Made by a program: the position numbers and the translations under genes | Notes under the pieces: model-generated | The model's input: only the letters and a program-made list of their open reading frames with translations | Databases searched by the model: none | Told to the model about the DNA's origin: nothing | Assembly: GCA_028277345.1 (NCBI GenBank) | Contig: JANQGM010000033.1 | Location: 1-64,000 of the forward strand | Direction of reading: 5' to 3' | DNA length: 64,000 bases | From: Candidatus Bipolaricaulota bacterium | GTDB taxonomy: Bacteria; Bipolaricaulota; Bipolaricaulia; UBA7950; UBA9294 | Shown: positions 1 to 7,313 of the stretch, in pieces | How positions within the stretch are numbered: position 1 is the first letter of the stretch | Layout: each line of letters begins with the position of its first letter

Positions 1-69
1 ACTAAAGGACGAACGCCTGCCGAGATCTTCTGGGGAGCCGTCGGCAAACAACATCACGAGGAGGTCTGA
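1..69 (+). pseudogene. C-terminal end of a transposase/integrase (rve-type), truncated by the window edge
   Basis: Frame 1 reads TKGRTPAEIFWGAVGKQHHEEV*; '(G)RTPAE.(F/Y)WG' resembles the C-terminal end of IS-type integrase-core transposases. Only 22 codons visible. Confidence 0.4.
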
Positions 70-73
70 TGTG

Positions 74-217
74 TCAACACCATTCCGAGACTGGACAGAC
101 TAGTGATACCGCTGCGCCAAGGAAAGCTCCATTCACGAGGACCAGCCCTGCCAGGAGAGCTGCCAGGAGTGAGATAGGCTTGGTAACCTTCTGAGGCTTC
201 AGCTCAGCACCGTTCAC
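74..217 (-). CDS. small hydrophobic protein, 47 aa (VNGAELKPQKVTKPISLLAALLAGLVLVNGAFLGAAVSLVCPVSEWC), GTG start
   Basis: Hand translation of reverse strand; strong SD (AAGGAGGG) just upstream of GTG; one hydrophobic segment. Too short for the supplied ORF track. Confidence 0.5.
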   Translation of the reverse strand: MNGAELKPQKVTKPISLLAALLAGLVLVNGAFLGAAVSLVCPVSEWC

Positions 218-262
218 AATTGACCCTCCTTCCGGATCAGTCGCTGCAATAGAGAACTGCAG

Positions 263-871
263 TCATCCCTCATTTCTGCTCAGGCGTCCCATGATCGCCT
301 GAGCATCAGGCACATCACGACTTGCAGTGCGTAGCCCAAGCCTCTTGAAGTCGCGATTGACTCTCCTCAGCAACTCGGTGTCACTTCGCTCTATCCTCAC
401 TTCGCGGCTATCCCAGCGTCGCAGCTGGATGAATAGCCCGACGAAGAGGGCCAGGTACAAGTAGCCCAGAACGGCCTGAAGTGCCGTAAGCAGTCTCCCC
501 GAATTCTCTGCTCTCGGATGAAGATCACCGTATCCAACCGAAGTGGTTGTAATCACGCTGAAGTAGAGCGCTGCCTCGAACGAATGGACTGGATCGCGTT
601 GGCTCTCGTCAACCAGGCCGTTCTCACAGTGCAGGAACGCGAATGAAAGGACAAGAAAGACCATCCCAACTGCGAGGACTGCAAGGAGTCTCCTCGGATC
701 TGCTACTCCCCTAACGGCAGACACGGCTGCACTACCTGCTATCCCGGTGTTTGCGACTGCCGCGAAGATGAATGCGAACTCGGGAGCCGCGTGCTTGATG
801 AAGAATCTAACAACAACCATCAGAACCGTGATGCCAAGTAGTCCCAGGGTCGCCTTCGTGGCCTGTCTCAT
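263..871 (-). CDS. two-pore-helix potassium channel family protein (Ion_trans_2)
   Basis: Selectivity-filter motif TTTSVGYGDLHP followed by a TM segment; hydrophobic N-terminal segments. Confidence 0.85.
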   Translation of the reverse strand: MRQATKATLGLLGITVLMVVVRFFIKHAAPEFAFIFAAVANTGIAGSAAVSAVRGVADPRRLLAVLAVGMVFLVLSFAFLHCENGLVDESQRDPVHSFEAALYFSVITTTSVGYGDLHPRAENSGRLLTALQAVLGYLYLALFVGLFIQLRRWDSREVRIERSDTELLRRVNRDFKRLGLRTASRDVPDAQAIMGRLSRNEG

Positions 872-1299
872 CGCCCTTCATCCACTCCACTTGTCTCCAA
901 GAGCTCATCTGCATACGCAATGAGAATCTCAGCGACTTCTCTGTTGTTGTACGAGACTACATTCTCGGGAGTTGGCTCGCCCGGCACGTGTTCGCCCTCA
1001 TACCGGACATGTGCTGAGTCTGCAATCTCGAACTGGATGTCAGGGTGCCGCTGTAGGCGGTGAATTGCTCGTGAAACTGAATGAAGCATTCTCAGGGACT
1101 CTGTGTTTGCATCAGGGCCAACAATCAACCGAAGGGAAACTCCCCTTGCGGCTGCGCGCCGGAGCGCTCGGGCTACCGTGCGGTTTGCCCAGATCTCCGC
1201 CTCAAGACCTCCAGCCACCACAACAAAGCTCTCCTTGGCTAATCTGAGGAGTTCTAGGATGTTCCTCCTACCAGATCTAGCAAATAGACCTCGACGCAA
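868..1299 (-). CDS. phospholipase D-like domain protein without a recognisable HKD motif (TTG start)
   Basis: Stop overlaps the start of the downstream channel gene by 4 nt; 'AKESFVVVAGGLEAEIW...LRRAAARGVSLRLIVGPD' resembles PLD-like folds; catalytic HxK not visible. Confidence 0.5.
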   Translation of the reverse strand: MRRGLFARSGRRNILELLRLAKESFVVVAGGLEAEIWANRTVARALRRAAARGVSLRLIVGPDANTESLRMLHSVSRAIHRLQRHPDIQFEIADSAHVRYEGEHVPGEPTPENVVSYNNREVAEILIAYADELLETSGVDEGR

Positions 1300-1557
1300 T
1301 AGGCCCCCTTCGTATCACATCCTGTAGTGCGATGAGTGTAGTGAGGTTCAGCTAGATGGGCAAATCGGAAAGAAGAGCATACCGGCAATGGCATCGGGGG
1401 CAGGTCTTCGATTTCGGCATTGGTGAAGAAGAGGTCATGACCTTCGGTTCCATTGTTCCGACAGAATCGGGAGACATATTCCCTTCTCATTACGGAGAAT
1501 TGAAGGAATCAAATCTGTGCTCAGGAATTTCGCCACAAGAGGCGCGAGATTTCGAAT

Positions 1558-1647
1558 CTACTCTTTGCTTCGCTCCCAAATGTATTCCTTGAAGCACTCG
1601 ATGAACCATCGCTCTCCAGACTGAAGTCTGGCAAGCCGATCGCATGC
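1558..1647 (-). pseudogene. truncated C-terminal copy of the neighbouring HTH regulator
   Basis: Reverse strand reads ACDRLARLQSGERWFIECFKEYIWERSKE*, matching ACDRLARLQSSGKWFIEFFKKYMQEQGKA* of the 1839-2165 CDS. Confidence 0.85.
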
Positions 1648-1838
1648 GAGTGTTTCGGGGGCAGGTCTTTGATCTTGGTGTTCGCTAAAGCAGGCTAGAG
1701 TTTTTAGTGATTAGAGCTTGATTTCTGACATTCACTCCCGGAGAGAACCTGAATCAGTAGATACATAATCCATTTCGGTTTATAGAAGATTAGGAGTTCA
1801 GGCCGAGCATCTAAGTCTTTCCGTACAGGTTGGAGAAC

Positions 1839-2165
1839 CTACGCTTTGCCCTGCTCTTGCATGTACTTCTTGAAGAACTCGATGAACCATTTTCCTGAAG
1901 ACTGCAGCCTGGCAAGCCGGTCGCATGCAAGAGGATTCGGCATTGCTTCGGAACGTTCCCAGCGGTAGATCGTTTTCGACGAGACCCCAAGCTCACGAGA
2001 CAGTCTCTCTCTTGAGAAATTGATCACCTTGGATCGATAGACGAGGAGTGCGGGACCAACTGAGTCCTTGGCCTGGCGGATGAAGCTAGCCGCCTCTTCA
2101 AAAGAGACCATCTTTGCTGCTTCCTCTAAGGATTCGCGGTCTTTCAGGTCATTGGCCGAACTCAT
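1839..2165 (-). CDS. helix-turn-helix transcriptional regulator
   Basis: HTH segment 'SRERLSRELGVSSKTIYRWERSEAMPNP'; divergent from the 2310 gene. Confidence 0.75.
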   Translation of the reverse strand: MSSANDLKDRESLEEAAKMVSFEEAASFIRQAKDSVGPALLVYRSKVINFSRERLSRELGVSSKTIYRWERSEAMPNPLACDRLARLQSSGKWFIEFFKKYMQEQGKA

Positions 2166-2218
2166 GCCTCAGTTTACGAAGACCCCCTGGACGTGACAAC
2201 TGCGGCCGTTTTGAAATG

Positions 2219-2242
2219 GACATATGTCTAGACATATGTCTA
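2219..2242. promoter_or_regulatory. palindromic operator candidate GACATATGTCTAGACATATGTCTA
   Basis: ACATATGTCTAGACATATGT is a perfect palindrome made of two ACATATGT units, between divergent HTH and membrane-protein genes. Confidence 0.7.
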
Positions 2243-2257
2243 AATTTCTCTTATAAT
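2229..2257 (+). promoter_or_regulatory. sigma70-type promoter: -35 TAGACA (2229-2234), 17-nt spacer, -10 TATAAT (2252-2257)
   Basis: Direct match to consensus with ideal spacing; -35 lies inside the palindrome. Confidence 0.75.
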
Positions 2258-2309
2258 CCCTTCACGAGTCATTGCCCTTTTCCGATTGGAAGAGAAGGAG
2301 GACGGTATC

Positions 2310-2858
2310 ATGCGTCTCAAGACATTGAGCAACTTCTTGCTGACTGTGCTTCTACTAGCCATCATCGTTTCAATAGGCGGTTATGTACGTCCTTGCACTG
2401 GGAAGCCTGTTAGTCACGAAGCCATAAGCCTCAGAATCATTGTGGAGAGACCTACATTGAATGCCTCTTGTGAACCTCCATCAGCGGATTCTCTTTTCCT
2501 CAATGAACGCGTGAATCTTGTTGCAACGATATCGACACACGATATGCCCATTCCGGACAGCAGATTCTGCTGGGACTTGGATGGAGATGGGAACACGGAC
2601 GCCATCGGTTCGCGCGTTGATCACGCACAAATCACAAGAACGTCCGGAAGGCGTCGAGTGATGCTGATTCTTCTCGATCCGGAAGGCGGCGCTCCTTCTG
2701 CTATACGAGTAATCGATCTATCCGTTCTTCCTCATACGCAGCCTGTGTACTGCGAGAACACTCACACAAAGAGGACCTACGACTTCTTCGCGACAGGCTT
2801 CCTGTGGATCGCACTCTGCCTCATCGCCGCTGGATTCTTCGCCCTCCGCGTTGAGTAA
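2310..2858 (+). CDS. membrane-anchored protein with PKD-like 'CWDLDGDGNTDA' segment, N-terminal signal and C-terminal TM
   Basis: ATG at 2310 preceded by AAGGAGGA; hydrophobic N-terminus and C-terminal TM (FFATGFLWIALCLIAAGFFALRVE). Confidence 0.65.
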   Translation: MRLKTLSNFLLTVLLLAIIVSIGGYVRPCTGKPVSHEAISLRIIVERPTLNASCEPPSADSLFLNERVNLVATISTHDMPIPDSRFCWDLDGDGNTDAIGSRVDHAQITRTSGRRRVMLILLDPEGGAPSAIRVIDLSVLPHTQPVYCENTHTKRTYDFFATGFLWIALCLIAAGFFALRVE

Positions 2859-2968
2859 TTGCCCGCAGGCACTCAAGGACACATACCTGGCTACTTCTGA
2901 GCTGACATGAAAGTCAGGTATGTTCTCCAGAAAGTCCACGAAGAAATGGAGGAGATTGCGCAACTCCT

Positions 2969-3601
2969 CTACCCATCTCCAATATCGCCAGTCAGTTCAG
3001 TTGAAGTGCGAATCACAGGAGCCTCAATATCGTACTCCCATCTCTCTCCATACAGAGACTCGTATGAGATGGTGTAGGTAGGCTCGGTGAACAGTGCGTA
3101 GAATTTCCGCTGGACCTCAATATCAGCGTATTCACTTGGCAAATGAACGATTGTATACACCTCGCCTGGCGCAATAGCGTGTGGAAGCGCTCTCGCTGTG
3201 ACAACATTCTCTTTCGCAATTGAATGCTCCTGGAGCATGTGTTCCAGAACGAGAATAAGCGCCTCAGGGCCTATCTCCGTGCCATCAAGATCGATTACGA
3301 AGCCGGGAGCGAGCGCTGTTCCCAGACCGTCGTTCTTGAGGTAGATCCCTACACCAAAATCGTCATCAGGACCTGGCGATGCAAAAACAGAGAGTTGCAG
3401 GAATGGGCGTACAGAGAGCCTCTCATGTCTGCGAGTGCATACTCCATCGTACACTTGGAAGCCCACAGAGATTGCAGCAACGGCCATCGCCGCAATTGCG
3501 ACTACTGTGGCAGCAGATTTCCGCCCAAGCAGCCCGGAGCGTTTCGTTTCCGGCCTTGATGTGTCCTTTTTCGGATGCATCTTCCGTTTCGCGTTCGCCA
3601 T
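2969..3601 (-). CDS. hypothetical protein with a single N-terminal TM segment
   Basis: 210 aa ORF; basic N-terminus then AATVVAIAAMAVAAISVGF hydrophobic segment. Confidence 0.55.
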   Translation of the reverse strand: MANAKRKMHPKKDTSRPETKRSGLLGRKSAATVVAIAAMAVAAISVGFQVYDGVCTRRHERLSVRPFLQLSVFASPGPDDDFGVGIYLKNDGLGTALAPGFVIDLDGTEIGPEALILVLEHMLQEHSIAKENVVTARALPHAIAPGEVYTIVHLPSEYADIEVQRKFYALFTEPTYTISYESLYGERWEYDIEAPVIRTSTELTGDIGDG

Positions 3602-3690
3602 GTTGGAACTCCTTTAGTCCTTTTTTCGTCGCTTCCCTGAGGATTCCGGAGATATAATACTAAACTCACTTCTTCAATATCATCTCTTCT

Positions 3691-3750
3691 GGGAATCGGG
3701 GGACACAAACCCCATTTCAAGCCTGGGGAATCGGGGGGACACAAACCCCC
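3691..3750. repeat. two REP-like repeats (G)GGGAATCGGGGG(G)ACACAAACCCC(C), each able to form a hairpin
   Basis: Copies at 3691-3713 and 3725-3750, immediately upstream of the RAYT left inverted repeat. Confidence 0.7.
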
Positions 3751-3754
3751 TTCG

Positions 3755-4671
3755 GGGTCAGGCCTTTATTTTTGAATATCTATCTGCTAGACTGATCTCA
3801 ACATGGCTCGACCATTGCGAATCGAATACGAAGGAGCGCTTTATCACATCACCTCTCATGGCAATGCTCGAAACCAGATCTACAGCAATGATCAGGATCG
3901 CCTCCTCTTCCTGAAAACCCTTGAGAAGGTAGTGTCCCGATATGCCTGGATCTGTCACGCGTATTGCCTGATGGACAACCACTATCACCTTTTGATCGAA
4001 ACACCTAGTCCCAATTTGTCAAGAGGGATGCAGTTGCTCAACGGGATCTACACCCAAAGCTTCAATCGTAGGCACAAGAGATCCGGTCACGTTTTTCAAG
4101 GACGCTTTAAAGCCATTCTCGTTGAAAAAGAATCGCACCTTCTTGAGCTGGCCAGGTACATCGTCTTGAACCCAGTTCGTGCCAAGATCGTTCGCTCAGC
4201 ACGCGACTGGTTGTGGAGCAGCTATCGAGCAACAACCGGAGAAGATCAGTCACCAGACTTTCTCACTGTAGACTGGATTCTCTCGCAATTTGACGAGCAA
4301 CAAGAGCCTGCCGTACGCGCATACAAGCGCTTCGTGAGCGAGGGGAGAGGCATTGAAGTTTGGGATCGTCTGCGTTCGGGAAGCGTACTTGGAAGCGACA
4401 ATTTCGTAGAGCGAATCGAGCCCCTTCTTCATAGCCTACCAACCGATCCACATATACTCCGCAAAGAGCTTGATGTTGCTCGACCAAGTCTTGACAGCCT
4501 ATTCTCAGATGTACAGGACAAGAAAACTCGCAACCAGAAAATCTACGAAGCCGTGCGGCAGTATCACTACACTCTACAAGCAGTTGGGGAGCATCTGGGA
4601 TTGCACTACTCGACTATCAGCGTGATTGCAGGTAGAGAAGCTTCTCGCATTCAAAAATAAAGGCCTGACCC
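3755..4671 (+). mobile_element. REP-associated tyrosine transposase element bounded by 23-bp perfect inverted repeats
   Basis: Left GGGTCAGGCCTTTATTTTTGAAT (3755-3777), right ATTCAAAAATAAAGGCCTGACCC (4649-4671), exact reverse complements. Confidence 0.85.
3803..4660 (+). CDS. REP-associated tyrosine transposase (Y1_Tnp/RAYT family)
   Basis: MARPLRIEYEGALYHITSHGN...CLMDNHYHLLIETP...GRFKAILVEKE; HxH and Tyr motifs typical of Y1 transposases. Confidence 0.92.
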   Translation: MARPLRIEYEGALYHITSHGNARNQIYSNDQDRLLFLKTLEKVVSRYAWICHAYCLMDNHYHLLIETPSPNLSRGMQLLNGIYTQSFNRRHKRSGHVFQGRFKAILVEKESHLLELARYIVLNPVRAKIVRSARDWLWSSYRATTGEDQSPDFLTVDWILSQFDEQQEPAVRAYKRFVSEGRGIEVWDRLRSGSVLGSDNFVERIEPLLHSLPTDPHILRKELDVARPSLDSLFSDVQDKKTRNQKIYEAVRQYHYTLQAVGEHLGLHYSTISVIAGREASRIQK

Positions 4672-4777
4672 TATATACTATATACTCTCAGCGTTGATTA
4701 GACGACTGACAGAAATTGGATTGCATCCAGCTTTATATGCCGGGATACATGAGGACCAGTTTCAGGGTCATGTTTCG

Positions 4778-5033
4778 TAGGTAGGTCTTTGATTTCAGCA
4801 TTAGCTGCAGATGAGTCATGAGCTTTGGCTCCTTCACTCCGCTCAGTCACTCGATCAAGTCTTCGCAGCCTGTTCTCAGACGTACAGGACAAGGACACGC
4901 AACCAGAGAATCTAAGCTGTACGGCAGTATCATTTCTGCAAGTCGTTTGAGCGCATCAGGAGCTTCGCTACTCAACCATTAGCGTGATCGCAAGCGAAAT
5001 AGCTTCTAAAATCCAGAAACAACGGCCTGACTC
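4778..5033 (+). mobile_element. decayed, internally deleted RAYT element derivative
   Basis: 4849-5033 is a mutated copy of 4480-4670 (transposase C-terminus plus right repeat: aacaacGGCCTGACtC); 4778-4802 resembles the left end (GTAGGTCTTTGATTTCAGCATT). Confidence 0.65.
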
Positions 5034-5099
5034 TGTAAATGCTACTAGTACCTAGCAGGTCAGGGGATAAACGTTAAACGCATTAAAAGAGGGGTAAGA

Positions 5100-5690
5100 A
5101 TGAATATCGAGATACGCAAATTGACACCTGCCCTAGCGGAAGCGTATGTACACTTTTTTGATTCGACACCGCACGCTGACAATATGGATGAACACAAATG
5201 CTACTGTGTGTGGTGGTGCAACGATGACTCTGAAGGCAAAGATTTCTTCTCGCTGGAGAAAAGAAGGGATTGGACAATCCGATATATCAGGGGAAACAAC
5301 ATACAGGGCTATCTCGCCTTTTGTGGTGATGACATCGTGGGATGGTGCAACGCCAATACGAAAGCGGATTGCCTGAAATGCTACTGCTGGCGTCGATTTA
5401 TGGGTTCCATACCTACGGAGGAATCCTCCTTGAGCATAAAAGTGAAATCCATATTCTGCTTTGCGATCGCACCGAAGATGCAGAGAAAGGGCATCGCCAA
5501 GCGTTTTGTGGAGCGTGTCTGTAAAGATGCGGCTCAAGATGGTTTTGACTTTGTGGAGGCATATCCGAACAAAGAATTCATAGATGAAGCTCAGGATTTC
5601 ATGGGGCCTGCCGAGCTGTATCGAAAAAGCGGTTTTGCTGTGCATCATGAAACAGAGCAGAAACTTGTTATGCGGAAACAGCTGAAATAA
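5100..5690 (+). CDS. GNAT family N-acetyltransferase
   Basis: 'FCFAIAPKMQRKGIAKRFVERVCKDAAQDGFDFVEAYP' acetyl-CoA-binding motif; AT-richer than surroundings. Confidence 0.75.
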   Translation: MNIEIRKLTPALAEAYVHFFDSTPHADNMDEHKCYCVWWCNDDSEGKDFFSLEKRRDWTIRYIRGNNIQGYLAFCGDDIVGWCNANTKADCLKCYCWRRFMGSIPTEESSLSIKVKSIFCFAIAPKMQRKGIAKRFVERVCKDAAQDGFDFVEAYPNKEFIDEAQDFMGPAELYRKSGFAVHHETEQKLVMRKQLK

Positions 5691-5873
5691 GTTGGTATTC
5701 TATGTCCCCTTTGCGCCAAGAGGATCGGCACACAACGTTTGTGATCAGGTCTTTGTTTTGGCATTTGCTGGAGCAGATTTAGCGTTCGAAGCTTCAAATC
5801 TCCAGATCGCTAAATATGGTTTTCTGCTCATAAGTTCCACCTTCCCAGCCAGGGACAATGGCAGGCAGCACAC

Positions 5874-6815
5874 GTGGGAGAATTCATGAAGCGTCTCACC
5901 GAGCAGGGATACGAACGGGCGAAGCAGTTCATGCTGAACCAAGCACGCCCCCTGGAGCGTACCCTCTTCGAGTTTCATTTTGAGGATGGGGCCGGAGAGG
6001 CCGTTGCCACTGCTCTGGAAGGGTTCCGCAACTCGGATGGTGGGTTCGGTCATGGACTTGAACCGGACAGCCAGGCACCCTCGTCCTATCCCCTGCACAC
6101 CGCCTACGCCCTGCGAACGTTAGCGGAAGTCGAGCCGGATGCCGAGGAAGACCTCGTTCCGCCCGCCATCGACTATCTGATGAAGACGCTCGACCTCAAG
6201 ACACTAACCTGGCACCCGGTCGCTGACGATGTCAACGAACACCCTCATGCCCCGTGGTGGCACGACGAGGGCGACAGCCTCGCCAAGACGTTCGATGATT
6301 TCCGAGTCATTCCGCGCGCCCTTATCGTCGCATTACTGCACCACTACGCAGCACTGGTCCCTACAGAACTCCTCGCTGAGGTCATGGATTCACTCACCCA
6401 AACCATCACTGAGCTCGGCACACTCGGGAGTGGAGGTGGAAGCGACCTCGAATACTTCCTCTATCTGTCTCAAGTTCCCGGTCTGCCAGGACCCATGCGC
6501 GACCTTCTCGTGGAACGCCTGGTGCATGATGTCCCCCGCGTTGTCGAGCGAGATCCTGAGAAATGGTCGACCTATTGCCTGACGCCTCTGCGTGCCGCAC
6601 CCACTCCAACCTCGATTGGGGCATCCCAGATCCGAGACATCAGCGAAGCCTACCTCGACTGGCTGATCGATCAACAGACTGAGGAAGGGTGCTGGAATCC
6701 GACCTGGACATGGTTTGGCAACTACCCGGAGACCTGGCCTATCGCCGCACGCCAATGGAAAGGCATCATCACCCTCGAACACCTTCTCTACCTTCGAGCC
6801 TACGACCGGATTTAG
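5874..6815 (+). CDS. alpha-toroid (prenyltransferase/squalene-cyclase-like) hypothetical protein
   Basis: 'NSDGGFGHGLEPD' and 'EEGCWNPTW' repeat-like motifs typical of the alpha/alpha toroid fold. Start may be 5886. Confidence 0.55.
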   Translation: MGEFMKRLTEQGYERAKQFMLNQARPLERTLFEFHFEDGAGEAVATALEGFRNSDGGFGHGLEPDSQAPSSYPLHTAYALRTLAEVEPDAEEDLVPPAIDYLMKTLDLKTLTWHPVADDVNEHPHAPWWHDEGDSLAKTFDDFRVIPRALIVALLHHYAALVPTELLAEVMDSLTQTITELGTLGSGGGSDLEYFLYLSQVPGLPGPMRDLLVERLVHDVPRVVERDPEKWSTYCLTPLRAAPTPTSIGASQIRDISEAYLDWLIDQQTEEGCWNPTWTWFGNYPETWPIAARQWKGIITLEHLLYLRAYDRI

Positions 6816-6833
6816 ACACTCTATTTCGGCGAA

Positions 6834-7292
6834 TCAGCCGAGGTAATCTCTGAGAATCTCGATGTCCTTCAGATCCTTGGACCTTCTTACCCTTTCCTTC
6901 CACGCAAGTAGTCGGGATGGAGAGATAAACGGGATGCCATCAATCACGATCTCATCCCCCTTCAAATCCGAAAGATTCGGTCGCCGATCGGGGCTATCCC
7001 AATCCAGCATGATCTCACAGTCGCCACACGCTAGTGCATAGGTTCCGTCGTCGAAGGTCTTCCTCTGCCATGCAGGATTCGCTTCGAATCGCTGAAAGGT
7101 CTCAGGTGAAACGATGATGTCGACATCGCCAGCCTCGCGCAGTTCGAGTGCTGCCAGGACTCCCGATCCAACGACAATGAACGTGTCCGAATCGAGGTTT
7201 AGGTTGTCCACCACCTGCATGAGCTTTTGCCTGTTCATGGTGACAGTGTATCGCGAGTTCACCCTCATCGCTTCCCGTTTGACGACGTCCAC
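6834..7292 (-). CDS. nucleotidyltransferase-like protein
   Basis: 'IVVGSGVLAALELREAGDVDIIV' resembles the GS...DxD core of minimal nucleotidyltransferases. Confidence 0.5.
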   Translation of the reverse strand: MDVVKREAMRVNSRYTVTMNRQKLMQVVDNLNLDSDTFIVVGSGVLAALELREAGDVDIIVSPETFQRFEANPAWQRKTFDDGTYALACGDCEIMLDWDSPDRRPNLSDLKGDEIVIDGIPFISPSRLLAWKERVRRSKDLKDIEILRDYLG

Positions 7293-7313
7293 TCGCTTCG
7301 CTAGGCTAGTCTC

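Noticed and set aside
1254-1490. 78-aa minus-strand ORF upstream of the PLD-like gene
   Set aside because: Overlaps a RAYT-end-like repeat and the PLD-like CDS start, low-complexity composition, no recognisable family.
2881-2923. Inverted repeat ACATACCTG...CAGGTATGT
   Set aside because: 9-bp arms with a 25-nt loop between convergent genes; too weak to distinguish from chance or a minor terminator.
3691-3750. Possible CRISPR-like direct repeats
   Set aside because: Only two copies with an 11-nt gap, hairpin-forming and tied to the RAYT end; no spacers or cas genes in the window.
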